Counted from the first letter of the stretch, positions 12,986-24,992 are shown. The stretch is 64,000 bases of DNA from Ephemerocybe angulata (GCA_013368325.1 JAACJK010000002.1:124001-188000); one strand, 5' to 3'. Notes: a model not told the origin generated them from the letters alone. Numbers and translations: made by a program.

Positions 12986-13867
12986 TCAAGAATACTGGGG
13001 AGGGAATCAAAAGATACGCAGGAATAGAGTCGCCCTTTCTTTTTGAGCCTCGCTCGTTGATACCTTGTTCTTCCATGCGCTTTACCTTTTTTCGAGGTTG
13101 AGAGTGGTTGGACTTCTTAAAATACGCGACATGATACCTGATTTGCACGGCTGGATCACTCGTGTGTGTCTCTGAAGTATGCCTATACTCACACATCGGC
13201 TTAGTGCGATCGCCATACGACTCGGCCCTGCGTCAATTTCCCCCAAGTCACACCTCGCCTTTCACAACCAGAATACATGAAACAAAGCAAGTCAACTACA
13301 CGTTGTGGAGTTGTCATCATCCCGTCCCTCGCTTCTGGTCCTGATTACACCTCCAAGCCAAACACCTTCCTCTACCCACTGCCGTCGTCAGTTGCACTCG
13401 AGTAAACGACCTCTGTCGGATCTGCAGGGCGGGTTTCAGGGTTGAATCGGACCGGGAACGCCAACCAGCCGGGCGCTTATTATGCTTGACGATACTGATG
13501 GTCATCGGCAAAGACTACTTCCTTTCAATTCATCGACGCATGGCAAGGCTGCGGTGGCCATTCCTCTGGCACCACGACCTGGGGAGGCTGGAGGCTGGGG
13601 TCTGCCATTGGCACATTAATGCTGGCAATCCGAATCCTCAAACGCTGCCACTGAATACTGGACGTTGAAACGTTGACGCGTTGACGGGACATCATTTGTC
13701 TGGACTAAAAGGCTGATGCTGCCACGAAATGGAATTCAACAGCGGCTAAGTTGTCGGTGCAACTTTTGCATATTTAAACAGCTTTCAAGCTCATTCTGCT
13801 TTAAGCTTTCAGCTTTCTCCCCTTCTCAACCTTTCAACCAGCAGCCAAATATCCAACCCGTTTTCGA
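12986..13867. other. Intergenic; left edge of the 4.4 kb tandem duplication
   Basis: No gene seen. From about 13245 the sequence is repeated near 17600 (shared strings include CATCCCGTCCCTCGCTTCT and CCAAACACCTTCCTCTACC), so the duplicated unit begins here. Confidence 0.6.
13460..13479. promoter_or_regulatory. CCAAT-like/GGCGCTTA composite element
   Basis: GCCAACCAGCCGGGCGCTTA, about 390 bp before the small gene at 13868. Matches the element at 59735 apart from small gaps and substitutions. Confidence 0.4.
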
Positions 13868-14739
13868 ATGGCACCCCGTCCACCTCCCATCCCATCTTCG
13901 AGTTCTCAAATTAAGTTCAAGTGGTTCAAAGCCCCTGCAGCTTCTACTTCTGCATCCCGGTATCCGATTCCGCCATACCAGGGCTTGAAGCGCTCAAAAG
14001 CTCGAGTCCATTGGCAATCACCACTGGTCACTGGCTATAGCATCGACGAGAGCGATTCTTCCGAGTCCCCGAATATCCCTCGACAATGCCCAAGTCCAAC
14101 CCTCTCATACTTGGATGAAGAAGATGGCCCAAAGGTCACCAACTTCGAAGACATTGCCAAAGCGGACTCCAGTCTTGCTGGCAAAGACCTTTCCCCTCAT
14201 GTTCGAAAAGAAGTAGGGACTAGAGAGATGTCTTCGGTGAGTCTCATCCTCGCACTGCCGCCGTCGACACTGCTCATGTGTAACACAAATCGTGTAGACC
14301 CGTGCCATGCCCGGCAACATCTTCAAGAAGAACCGTGGGTCCACTAAGGTCCAAGAAGCTCGGCTGTCTCGTACAAACTCTTTACCATCGATCTTACCGG
14401 TACGTTTACCGCATCATGGGCGGAAAATAATCGTAGATTCTGAGCACGGCTTTGCTGCAGTCATTCCGTAGTAAGCGAAAGGCAAAGGCCCAAAAGGCAG
14501 AGACCCTTCAGCCTCCACATAGCAGCAGGAAATGTCCTCCAGCGGGTGCCAGTGAAAGCGGCCCCATGCAAACGCCCATATCTGTCAAAATCTCAACGCT
14601 CGTCCAAGCTCTCCAGAACGAAGACGTCGCCGAGCGCTTCACCGTCTATATGGGACGATTTGACGACAGGATCAAGAAATACCTGGCCATGACTCAAGAG
14701 CTCCAGGCTCTAGATGCGGAGCTTGAAGGGCTCGAGTAG
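13868..14739 (+). CDS. Unrecognised protein, copy 1 (Pro/Ser-rich, helical C-terminus)
   Basis: Exons 13868..14236, 14298..14399 and 14461..14739, all phase 0, give 249 aa. The N-terminus MAPRPPPIPSSSS is Pro/Ser-rich. A middle block with WQSPLVTGY, IPRQCPSP and LSYLDEEDGPKVTNF is shared with the copy at 18350. The C-terminal 60 residues are helical and heptad-like (MTQELQALDAELEGLE). I do not recognise the family. Each copy lies upstream of a MYND gene in the same orientation. After the stop TAG the DNA still matches coding-like sequence of copy 2 (MEKL...), so the ancestral protein was probably longer. Confidence 0.7.
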
Positions 14740-15334
14740 TCTATGGAGAAACTCAACAGTGGCAAGGCTTAGCCCTCTCGCTGCGCAATGCATGTCCGAT
14801 CTTGTCTGTGCTGGTGCGTGGTACCATTTGTGCACTGGCTTGGGATGTGCGCTGATGTGCTGAGGTTCGTTCTCCTGTAGCCCGGGTTCAGCTCCCAAAA
14901 TTGGTTGCTCGAAATATAGGGCTCATAGAAGGGGTACTGGGCGCCTAGATTTAATAGCAACACGATACTGGCAATTTAGACGCTACCATTACTGCAGCCT
15001 ACGCTAGCTATTGACGAAGTCTGTACTTAGTCCAATCCAAGAATATTCCTTCCGTATGCGCTAGGAACGTAACCTGCTATCTCAAGACTTGAACGGGCCT
15101 CAATATGAACTGAGTCAAGGAATTAGCACAGCTTTAAGTTGGTCAGTGTCTGTTTAGCGCCCATAGCTGATTGGCTCGCGTATGTAAGTTGTTTGGCTCA
15201 CAAACAACGTTCACAAATTACGGTGTCGCCACCTCAAGGCTCCCTCCTTTCATTCCGACTCCCAAGGTCTATCTTCTGAGTGTCAAAGAGTTCTAGCATC
15301 GCACCCAAGCCCCTACTGGAACGGAAAGTAGAGA
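14740..15334. other. Intergenic between unknown gene copy 1 and M4
   Basis: First 250 bp look like decayed coding tail of the small gene (match to 19230-19380). The rest is promoter of M4 with the composite element at 15153. No other gene. Confidence 0.5.
15153..15180 (+). promoter_or_regulatory. Composite promoter element of M4
   Basis: TTTAGCGCC, an 8 nt spacer ending in AGCTG, then ATTGGCTCGCG. Same orientation relative to the gene and same spacing as upstream of M5, M8 and M11. About 155 bp before the M4 start. Known CCAAT boxes bind the HAP complex; the GGCGCTAA half is unassigned. Confidence 0.55.
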
Positions 15335-17399
15335 ATGCAATCGAACCAATCCAGCTTCAGGGTCGAAGCGGTACGGTCTGCTCTGGGTCTTTGAAGGTGT
15401 ACAAAGCTGATTGTCATCTGCCCTTTCTAGCTTCTTAACGCTGCAGAAGGTGGTTCCCTACCCCACCTTAGGCGGCTGGCGAACGAATGGCCCATCGACG
15501 TATCCTCCAGCCAACGAGCGTTAACTATCGTGCTGAAAGTTTTCAAGGACAACTCTGGCCATCTACTTCGCATGAGGGCCGGAATATTTAACGCCACGAT
15601 TCACAGATCCGTGACAGAACTTGTCCTGGCGGCTCTTTTAGGAACAAACGGGATTTTCCAATTTCTGCAAAACGGTCTTACTAGTGGCATGGACGAGTCT
15701 CAACTCGCTCCGCTCATCGCCATCTTCCAACAATATTTGCCGCATTTTTACGCTTGGCTTCGATTCCTCGTCGCTAATCCACAACTGGGCTTCCCTAGTG
15801 GTCCAACGAATGGAGCGCAGGCCGCAACTGGTCTGGCGATCCTGATGCGGTTTGGAGTCCATCGGACCGAGGACCCAGAAATATTGACGAGCATTGTCGA
15901 CTTCTCGCTCTTCATATGGATGGCGATGCGGAAGGTGCAGTTGGAGGGGAAGTACACTCACGAAGAGTATCAAAAGTACTTTGCTACGCGGTATTCGCCC
16001 TTGAGTCTGTGTTTTGACCATGCCACCACCCGGAAGACCTTAAACGAGAAACTGAACGCAGCTCCAACAAAATCGCTAGAGGGTCTGTGCGAACACTTCG
16101 TTCAGCAGTTAACGGAGTCCTTAACACCCATGGATTCTCCACGTTTGTATATCACCCCCTTCCGTTCGTACGTTACCCACGTCGTCGTCATATCCAGGGT
16201 GAACCCGAGATTCTTCCAAGTTGTGCTCAAGTCTGGCTTCCCCGCTCTTGCGCTAAAACTTGCGCTGGAAGCTCGCCGTGCCAACAAACTAAACATAGCC
16301 GAAATAGGCCATGTTCTCTTTAACTCAACCAACTTTCTCATCAAGGGTTGGCGTCGCCTGGTGGTTCAAATCATTGACGCCGGATTACTCGATATCGTTA
16401 TTGGCGACCTCATTTCCCCACCAAAGGAGGACGGGAAAGTTTTCGATGGATGGAAGTTTGAGGAGAAGATGGACCCCTTGAAGGCTCTTCTCTTTGCCTC
16501 CTACGACAGACGCATCGCAAAGGCCCTCAATGCAGCAATTGAATCGGTTCCAGCACAGATTCTCCAGATTATCGCGTTAAATACCACCGCCCGCCAAATC
16601 TGGGTTGCTTTCGTTCGCGACTTCGAACCTTACAAGTCTGCTCTGAAGCATATACCGGCTCTCCCGATACCTTTTTGTAATTCTCTCAAGGTGATGCCCC
16701 GCATTCTCAAAAGGTGTGGCTTTTAAACTCACACCAAATAGCACTGCGACGATTCTATGACCGAATCGGACCACGGCCGGGATGCCCCAAAGAAATGTGC
16801 AAAATGTCAGACGACGATCTACTGCTCGACCAAATGCCAGCAAGAGGACTGGGAAACTCTCCATAGGCACGACTGTACTCAAAGTCGTGTCTCCCGGATA
16901 GGTCGGCCGTTGACCTACCTGTGATCGAATTTCTGCTAACTTCTTTCCAGGCCAGCAGATCAACGGCTCCTGGATATCTCATCGAACGAGCATGTTCAAC
17001 ATTTTGGTCCTGGAGTATCTCATTAATAGTCACTTGGGGCCAGGAGCGTATGGCGATGACTGGGTCAAGAGGAGGGTGTGGGCATTCGACAGAACTGCTT
17101 ATCCCATGTCCGTGCACTCCTTAACGGTTGAAAACCCGGCATCTTACGAGCACTCCATGTCTGTACTGTTCAATGATGCTCGCAGTCAAGCCATGCTTCG
17201 CCAAGTTGCGGAGGACGAATCTACCATCCTTGCAGTCTGCGTCTCGGCACTGGCTCGGTGCGGTGTAGCGACATTTGCGATTTTCCGTGTCAAGAAATCA
17301 CCCATGTCTGTTGGTATTGACAGGCCGAAGTTAAATTTCCAGCTACAAAGTGGGTTCCGCAAGGTGTTGGATGCGTTGGGAGAGTCTCTGATCATTTAG
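15335..17399 (+). CDS. M4: MYND-finger protein
   Basis: Exons 15335..15370, 15431..16690, 16742..16901 and 16951..17399 give 634 aa, intron phases 0, 0, 1. Exon 1 is MQSNQSSFRVEA. Exon 2 opens LLNAAEGGS and ends FCNSLK, exon 3 opens HC, and the finger is CAKC (about 451-454) with IYCSTKC and HRHDC. The C-terminal domain begins GQQINGSWISHRTSMFNIL and contains the conserved block LAVCVSALARCGVATF. It is a tandem paralog of M5. The function is unknown; no catalytic domain is seen. Confidence 0.88.
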
Positions 17400-18349
17400 C
17401 TACCGGGGTACTTAGACGATGTGGAAACTGTTTGGCCGCACTGTTGTCGCTCACTACCAACAAACCATTTCACTAGGAAGGAAGCTTGTCTAAGTCCTTT
17501 TTAGATACATAGGTGTTTCAAAGAATTGTCAGCCACAGAGACGCGAAAACGGACGCCGAGTTACCATAGTGGGAGACGCCTTGTGTTGGCGTTTCCGCCA
17601 AGGTCACAACGAAATTACATGAAACAAGGCAAGTCAATATGCTATGTACACGTTGTAGGACTGACTTCATCCCGTCCCTCGCTTCTTAATCCACCTCCGC
17701 ACCAAACACCTTCCTCTACCGAATGCTTTCGTCAGTTACACTCGAGTAAACGACCTCTACTGGATATCCCAAATTTCTCATCCCCCACGGGTAGGCAACC
17801 GTAGGCTTGCAACACCTCGCCAATCCCCAGGATAAGGGGTGACGTACAGATTCGACCCTGCAGGGTCATGCTTGATAGGCCCTAGGGCAGGTTTTAGGGT
17901 TTGGCGTCGGCCAGCCAGCCGGGCGCTTATTATGGCCAATCATCCTGATGGTCGTCTGCAGAGGCCACTTCCTTTGAATTCATTGACACATGGCAAGGCT
18001 ACCCTAGTCTTCTCCCAAAGCCCACCGTCTTCTTGAGCTACATAGGAAAGGCTGCTCATTGACTCTGGTGATCCGAATCCTCAAACACTGCCGCTGGACG
18101 GTGAGCGTTGAAACGTACTAGTAACGCGTTGACGGGTCATCATTTGTCTGGACTAAAAGGCTGATGCTGCCACGAAATAGAATTTAACAGCGGCTAAGTT
18201 GGCGTTGCAGCTTTTACATATTTAAACAGCTTTCAAGGTCATTCTTCTTCAAGCTTCAGCTCTCTCCCCTCCACGAGCTTCTCAACGTTTTACCTGAGGT
18301 CACAGCACCAGGATCAGTCAAACAGCAGCCAATATTCAACACATTCTCA
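17400..18349. other. Intergenic; junction between the two tandem units
   Basis: No gene seen. Unit 1 ends about 17560 and unit 2 begins about 17600. It includes the second copy of the GGGCGCTTA element (17911-17930) and a promoter region nearly matching 13680-13760. Confidence 0.6.
17911..17930. promoter_or_regulatory. CCAAT-like/GGCGCTTA composite element, unit 2
   Basis: GCCAGCCAGCCGGGCGCTTA, about 420 bp before the small gene at 18350; counterpart of the element at 13460. Confidence 0.35.
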
Positions 18350-19158
18350 ATGGCTCCTCGTGGTCCCCGTGGTCCCCGTCTCCGTCCACTTCCTATTCCA
18401 CCTTCAAATTCTCAGATTGAATTGAAGGTTATCACGACCAGTGTAGCTCCAACGTATACTCCTGCACCCCAGGGCCCGCAGCACCAGAACTTGCAGGGCT
18501 CAAAAGGTCGAGTTTATTGGCGATCACCACTGGTCACTGGCTACTATAGCATCGAGAGCGATTCATCCGGGCCTCCGAATATCCCTCGACAGTGCCCAAG
18601 CCCAGTCCTCTCGTACCTGGATGAAGAAGATGGTCCAAACGTCACCAACTTCGACGGCGTCGCGGACTCTGAATCGAGTCCTGCTGCCAAAGTTCCTTCC
18701 CCTTCTGTTCAAGAAACGATATTAGGGACTGGAGATATGCCTTCGGTAAGTCTCATCCTCGCCCTGCCGCTAGTGGCACTGCTCATGTGCGAAAAAACTC
18801 GTAGAGCCGCGAGAGTACCATGCCCGACAACAGCTTGGAGAGCCAAGCATCCAATAAGACCCAGGAAGCTCGGGTGCCCCGTAGATGCTCTCTGCAATCC
18901 ATAATACCAGTACGTTTACGACTTTAGGAGCAAAAATAATGGCAGATGCAGAGCATTGTTTTCTTGCAGTCATTCCTCAAAAAGCGGAGGTCAAAGGCCC
19001 CAGAAACAGTCTCCCTGCGGCCGACGAATAACAACAGCAACTGCACTTCCTCGGACGCCAGTGACGGCGCCATGCATACGCACATTACTGCTCAAATATC
19101 AACACTTGTCAAACTCCGACGGCGCCGAGCGCTTCACCGTGTGTATCGGGCGGTTTGA
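18350..19158 (+). CDS. Unrecognised protein, copy 2, C-terminus shifted by an 11 bp deletion
   Basis: Exons 18350..18745, 18805..18909 and 18970..19158, all phase 0, give 229 aa. It is a paralog of the gene at 13868, with RSPLVTGYYSIES, IPRQCPSP and LSYLDEEDGP in common. In exon 3 the sequence after AACACTTGTCAAA has lost 11 bp compared with copy 1. The helical tail (AERFTV...MTQELQ) therefore falls into another frame and a TGA follows at 19156. The lost-frame tail stays open to about 19378. Either a truncated protein or an early pseudogene; family unknown. Confidence 0.6.
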
Positions 19159-19840
19159 CGACACTATCCAGAGATACGTGGCCATGACTCAGGAACTCCA
19201 GACTCTAGATGTCGAGCTTGAAGGGCTCGTGGCGTATATGGAGAAGCTCAGCAACGGGAAGACAAGCCCTCTCGCTGCGCAATGCATGTCGGATGTTGTT
19301 GATGCAGGTGCGTGGTACCTTTGTGTGCACTGGCTTGCCAGGACGTGCGCCGATGTGCTGAGGTTCTTTCTCCTGTAGCCCGGGTTCAGCTCCCAAAATT
19401 GGCTGCTTATTCGATAGGAGGGGTACGGGACGCCTAGGTTTAATAGCAACACGATATACTGGCAATTTCGACGTTACCATTTCCTGCATCCTACGCTAGC
19501 CATTGACAAAGTCTGTGCTTGGCCCAAACCAAGAATCTTCCTTCTGTATGCTAGGAACGGAATCTGCTATCTCAAGACTTAAACGGGCCTAACTATGAAC
19601 TGAGTTGAGGAATTAGCACAAGTTGGTCGATATCTGTTTAGCGCCCATAGCTGATTGGCTCGCGTATGTAAGTTGTTTGGCTTACATACAAACAAACTTC
19701 ACGGTGTCGCCACCTCTTACCTCTTTTCATCTCCGACTCTCAGGATCTTCTCGCGCCCTCTCGCGGATACCCTGGTCAGCTTCAAAGAGATCTAGCATAG
19801 CACCATTGCCACCAAGCTCCTAGGCAGCGTAAGGTAGAGA
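19159..19840. other. Intergenic before M5
   Basis: To about 19378 it is the out-of-frame remains of the small gene's tail. The rest is the M5 promoter, very similar to the M4 promoter, with the composite element at 19637. Confidence 0.5.
19637..19664 (+). promoter_or_regulatory. Composite promoter element of M5
   Basis: TTTAGCGCCCATAGCTG followed by ATTGGCTCGCG, identical to the element before M4, about 175 bp upstream of the M5 start. Confidence 0.55.
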
Positions 19841-21913
19841 ATGCAATCGAACCAATCCCGCTTCAGGGTCGAAGCGGTACGGTTTTCTCTCTGTCTCAGA
19901 AGATTTACGACGCTGAGTGACATCTGCTCTTTCTAGCTTCTTAACGCTGCAGAAGGTGGTTCCCTACCTCACCTTAGGCGACTGGCGAGAGAATGGCCCA
20001 CCGACATATCCTCCGGCCAACGGGCGTTAATTATTTTGCTGAATATTTTCAAGGTTCAGGCTGGCCATCTGGCTCGCATGCAGGCCGGAATATTTGACCC
20101 CGAGATGCACAAAACTAAAGAACTTGTCTTGGCGGCTTTCCTTGGATCAGACGGGATTTTTGATTTTCTGCAAAACACCCTTTCTGTTACCACCAACGAG
20201 GAGCCTCAATTCGCTCCTCTCATTTCCATTTTCCAACCCCATCTGCCGCATTTTCTCGCTTGGCTTCGATTCTTCGTCACTAATCCACAATTGGGCTTCC
20301 CTGCCAATCCAGCGAACGGATCGCAGGCCGCAACTCGTCTAGCGATCCTTATACGGTGTGGGGTTCATCGTACCGAGGACCCAGAAATCTTGGCGAGCAT
20401 CGTCGACTTCTCGCTCTTCATATGGATGGCGATGCGGAAAATGCAATTGGAGAGGAAGTTCACTCACGATGAGTATACAAGATACTTTTCTACGCGATAT
20501 TCGCCCTTGGGCCTATGCTTTGCCCAAGTCACCACCCGGAAGACCTTATTCGAGAAGGTGAACGCAGCTACAACAAAATCGCTGGAGGGTCTGTGCGAAC
20601 ACTTCGTGCAGGGGTTATCGGAGTCCTTAGCACCCAAGGATGCTCCAGATTTGGACATTACCGCCTTCCGTTCGTACGTTGCCGACGCCACCTTCCTATC
20701 CACGGAAAACTCCAGATTCCTCCAAGTCGTGGTCAAGTCTGGCTTCCCCGCTCTTGCGCTAAAACTCGCGCTGGAAGCTCGCCGAGCCCAATCCAACAGA
20801 CTAAACATAGCCGATATAGCCCACATTCTTTTTAGCCCACACATCCTTCTCGTCAAGGGTTCGCATCCCCTGATGGTTCAAATCATTGACGCCGGATTAC
20901 TCGAAATCGTTATCGACGACCTCATCTCCCCACCGAAGGAGGGCGGTAAAATTTTCGATGGATGGAAGTTTCAGAAGGAGCTGAACCCCTTGAAGGCTCT
21001 TCTCTTTGCCTCCTACGACAGACGCATCGCAAAAGCCCTCAATGCAGCAATTGAGTCGGTTCCAGCACGGATTCTCCGGATTATCGCGTCAAATACCACC
21101 ACCCACGAAATCTGGGTTGCTTTCATTCGTGACTTCGAGCCTTACCAATCTGCTCTGAAGCATATACCGGTTCGCACGATCCCACTATGTAATTCTCTCA
21201 AGGTGATGCCCCGCATTTCTCAAAACGTGTGGCTTCTAACTCACACCAAATTAGCACTGCAACGATTCCATGACCGAATCGGACCAGGGCCGGGATGCCC
21301 CAAAGAAATGTGCAAAATGTCAGGCGGCGATCTACTGCTCGACCAAATGCCAGCAAGAGGACTGGGAATCTCTCCATAGGCACGACTGTACCCAAAGTCG
21401 TGTCGCCCGGATAGGTTGGCCGTTGACCTAACCTGTGATCGAATTTCTGCTAACTTCTTTTCAGGCCAGCAGCTCAACGGCTCCTGGATATCTCATCGAA
21501 CGAGCATGTTCAACATTTTGCACCTGGAGTATGTCATTAATAGTCAATTGGGGCCAGGAGCGTATGGCGATGACTTGGTCAAGAGGAGGGTGTGGGCAGT
21601 CGACAGAACTGTTCATCCCATGTCCGTGCACTCCGACACGGTTGAAAACGCGGCGCCTTACAAACGCTCCGGGTTTGAACTGCTCACCGATGCCCGCAGT
21701 CAAGCCATGCTTCGCCAAGTGGCGGAGGACGAATCTACCATCCTTGCGGTCTGCATCTCGGGACTAGGTCGGTGCGGTGTAGCGACATTTGCGATTTTCT
21801 GTGCCAAGAAATCATCCATGTCTGTGGGCATTGACAGACCGAAGTTAAATTTCCAGCTACAAAGTGGGTTCTGCAAGGTGTTGGATGTGTCGGACATCGG
21901 AATTGCCATTTAG
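19841..21913 (+). CDS. M5: MYND-finger protein, tandem paralog of M4
   Basis: Exons 19841..19876, 19937..21202, 21255..21414 and 21465..21913 give 636 aa with phases 0, 0, 1. Exon 1 is MQSNQSRFRVEA. Exon 2 ends LCNSLK, exon 3 opens HC, and the finger is CAKC, IYCSTKC, HRHDC. The C-terminal domain contains ISHRTSMFNILHLEYV and LAVCISGLGRCGVATF. Intron positions match M4 exactly. All frames are open, so both copies look functional, unlike the linked small gene. Confidence 0.88.
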
Positions 21914-22412
21914 TTTGCACCGGGGTAGACGATGTAGGATGTTTGGCACTATTGTCCGCTCACTACTAACGAACCGTTAGTTCACCAGGTGAAACGCCTA
22001 TCGAACTTCAGATCGCAAAACGAAGCATACCTGGTCAAACTTCTCGTGCATATGCGCCTCCTGCCAGAGGAACCTTCTGTATCTTTGCAAGCATGGTGAC
22101 TGTCTGTTCGCCAAATTGGTGATCGCTCGACTTGGAAATAGAGACATTGCTCTGTATGTGGGTCATAGCTGTGTGTGTCGCCTGTGTGTATATATGTGTG
22201 TGCTCTCAGTAACATCGGTGCTGATCATGCGGGAAATAGCCCTAGGCTCGATACGAAGAGACGTGCGGGCAAATTGAAATGCGAATCTGGCCTGAGTTGA
22301 TGATGCGGTCGGTGAGGGAATATGATAGCACAGGATAATAGGAATACTAGATGATGCAAGGAAGCTTATCTAAATCCTTTTTAGATAGTGTATGGGCTGT
22401 TTCAAAGAATTG
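21914..22412. other. Intergenic between convergent M5 and M6
   Basis: No gene. Contains a TG/TATA-rich microsatellite-like stretch around 22168-22203 and the unit-end flank shared with 17470-17560. Confidence 0.5.
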
Positions 22413-24817
22413 TCAGCCATAGAGACGCGAAAAGGGACGAAGGTGGCAAAACCTACTGAATAAATTAGGTGGAACAGTGATGTCCAAAGGTTGTCCGTTC
22501 TCGATTACAGGTATCACCCGAACGAACCCATTCGCCAGGACCAAGTGAGGCATTTCAACTTCCACCAAGTCATCGGGATCACCTGAATGTGTGCTGGCAC
22601 ATTGTGTTGGGGCGTCATCGTCGTCCGCATTGCATCCCTCCCGGTGGTCTCTGCTGGCCACCTCCTCGCTCTCTCCACTGTCTGCAGCTTCAAAATCCTT
22701 CTCGAGGTCATCATCGCTGCCGTCCCCTTCCTCTGAGACTCCTTCATCTGAGTCGCTATTCGATATATCCTCCCACTCCCCTTCTTCTCGATATATGGGA
22801 ACTGGCCGAGGCCTCTCAACGAACCTCCCAAGTGTCAAAATGAAGTACTCCCCAAACGGCGCGATTCCAGCAATCAGATGATGTTTATCGTTCTCCTGCA
22901 CCTCATATTCCCGTATCAGCGCCATACTCCGCTCGTCCGAGAATATCTTCCGTTTTCCACCATGCGCGACATCGAGGAACACGGAGAGCTCAAAAAAGTT
23001 GAGAGTTAAAGGGTAATTCGTGTGGTCAGCGAAGACGACAATCTTCAGGTTGCGAGTGTGGGGCATGACATTGAGAAGGGGGATGCTGCTTTCAATAATG
23101 CGGTGTGAGACGCGGAAAAGCATCATGCGCGTTCGGTGGGATATCCACCCGCCTTCCAGCTGGCGATCTGTGAATGTTGAGTGAGATATTGTTATTCCTG
23201 TGAAGGGCTTGAACGACGAACTGATGCGGTATAGCCGGTCTCTGGCGCATTCCTGTCTGTGAAACGCTTTCCAGTCGTGCCGCTGACATGCCTCGGAACA
23301 GTACACAGTAACTTGGCACCCCGAACACTGCACCGAATCTATGAACTCTATGGGGTGTCCACTGACTGCTTCGTGCTGCTTGATGTTAGCAAACCTTCTT
23401 CATGTATCGGAACAGAAACTCACTTCTAGATTGTCGCACAGCGTGATCATCTCTATGCATCCCTCGTCTTCCGGATAGATGGGGTCAAGGGGTTCGTACG
23501 CTTTCTCGTACAGGTCCACGCCTCGACGAAATATTGGCCAGTAGTCCTTTGAGTTCGGACTTTTCCATAGTACCTCCCTCGTCTCTTCCGAGAGCCTGTC
23601 GATAGAATAATATAGAGCATCAGAGATGCGAGGGTGATAGCTCATGTGGTAGAGCCATGCCAAAGGTTTCCTCCCTGCCCAATCCCGAAACGGGTCCGAG
23701 CCAGGTGGCCGTGGTGCGAGCAGCTGGTGCACAAGGATATCAATGAGGCCATACTCGAGAAGCTCCGGCACGATTTGCAGACATTCAAAGGCGTTCGAGG
23801 GTTGGGGGTATAACATGAGACGTGCGATCTGCACCGGAATAGGGACGACGCGGGGTTTTGTGGTGACAAGCGGGAAATTCATCGCAGACTCCATTACGAC
23901 AGCAGCAAAGGCCGACTTGGCGAGGATCCTGGAGAAGGCGGGCACGGCGCGGGAGAGCATCTGGGAGAGCATGACGGTGGCAACAAAGTCGCTGCAGTTG
24001 TCCATGGAGTCTTCGTCGTCCAGGTACGTCGTGGCCCATTCTTCGCAGCGGTACGTAAAGCAGTGCGCGAGGCGTCTGTGCGATGCTTTGTCGAAGGCTA
24101 GCATCTTCTGCACCACAATCTCCCGCGTCGATTCTTCCTTCACGCAGCTCCAGAATGTCCGGAATATTGGATAGACATATTTGTTGTAGTCGTCCGGTTC
24201 CAGGTACTCGTCGTCTTCGCTCACGTCGTCCGGCACCGAGTCCATCCACATCGACAGAACAATGTCAACCAGCTTCTCCAAGGCTGGCACGTCTGCCTGC
24301 AGGTATTTCACCCTGTCCTTGTCCAGCAGCCTCCTCAGCGTATTCGCCGCTACCAAGGGCCCAAACTGCGTCGCTGCTTCCGGGGCTATCACAGCGGAAT
24401 TCTCCCCAAGGAATGAAAACCACGCAAGCAAGTCCGGGAGGTGCTCCTGGAGAACGACGTACAGCTCGCGCACATGATCCTCCCTCATCTTCTCCATTCG
24501 GTCGAGCACCCCACTGAGCACGTTGAACGACTCCCTGCATAGTAGGAGCTTGTAGGCCGCCTCGCCGGCGTTTCTGAGATCGAGTTCTGGGACGCGGTCG
24601 GCGCGTAGGTGTTCGAGAAGCACGCACAGCGCGCGTTTAGAGGAGGTGATATCTGACGGCCATTCTTCCAGCAGGCCTTTGAAGTCGAATAGTGATCCAC
24701 GTTCTACTCCTGCCAGAAGCTTCGGTCTAACGGTGAGATGCTGTCTAGAAATGCGGCAACGATACACACCGCTTCGAGTCTTCTGGCTCTAATTGTTTTG
24801 GGGATGATTCTTGACAT
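22413..24817 (-). CDS. M6: MYND-finger protein with acidic C-terminal insertion
   Basis: Exons 24817..24770, 24719..23424, 23375..23222 and 23167..22413 give 750 aa, the longest member. Exon 1 is MSRIIPKTIRARRLEA. Exon 2 opens LLAGVERGS and ends LCDNLE, exon 3 opens HEAV, and the finger is CSGC (about 465-468), VYCSEAC, HRQEC. The C-terminal domain starts with the family block GGWISHRTRM but then carries a run of about 60 Asp/Glu/Ser-rich residues (DSDEGVSEEGDGSDDD) not seen in other members. The third intron is 54 bp, stop-free and frame-neutral, so it could be retained. An NLS-like or chromatin role is only a guess. Confidence 0.82.
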
Positions 24818-24970
24818 TTCTCTTCGTCAGAAAGGATGTTGTCTGAGCATAGTCGAACCTCTTAAGTGGACGAGGAGAAGGTATGTACTATGTGGTGGTA
24901 GGCGCTAAAGAGCCGTGACCACCAAGCGGCTCGGACATTTTCCAAACTCCGGATCAGCGGCCTGTTATCC

Positions 24971-24992
24971 GTGCCGATCCATTCGGCGCTTA
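24971..24992. promoter_or_regulatory. Composite element upstream of M6
   Basis: GCCGATCCATTCGGCGCTTA, with further GGCGCTAA copies at 24901 and 24998, all 85-190 bp upstream of the M6 start (minus strand). The CCAAT-like half is degenerate. Confidence 0.4.

Larger units (their letters stand above)
13245..17560 (+). repeat. Tandem duplication, unit 1 (unknown gene plus M4)
   Basis: Unit 1 corresponds to unit 2 at about 17600-22440 in gene order, intron positions and flanks. Matching landmarks: 13868/18350 (start of the small gene), 15335/19841 (start of the MYND gene), and the 3' flank string TTTCAAAGAATTGTCAGCCA at about 17515 and 22398. Offsets are about 4.5 kb, growing at the 3' end through an insertion in unit 2. 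Confidence 0.8.
17600..22440 (+). repeat. Tandem duplication, unit 2 (unknown gene plus M5)
   Basis: Second copy of the 13245-17560 unit. It ends with the same 3' flank string at about 22355-22440, where it meets the 3' end of M6. About 350 bp of extra sequence lies between the M5 stop and that flank, including a TG-rich stretch at about 22168-22203. Confidence 0.8.

Noticed and set aside
22150..22210. Telomere-like or functional TG repeat
   Set aside because: Short, irregular TG/TA stretch without a telomeric unit; looks like a simple microsatellite.
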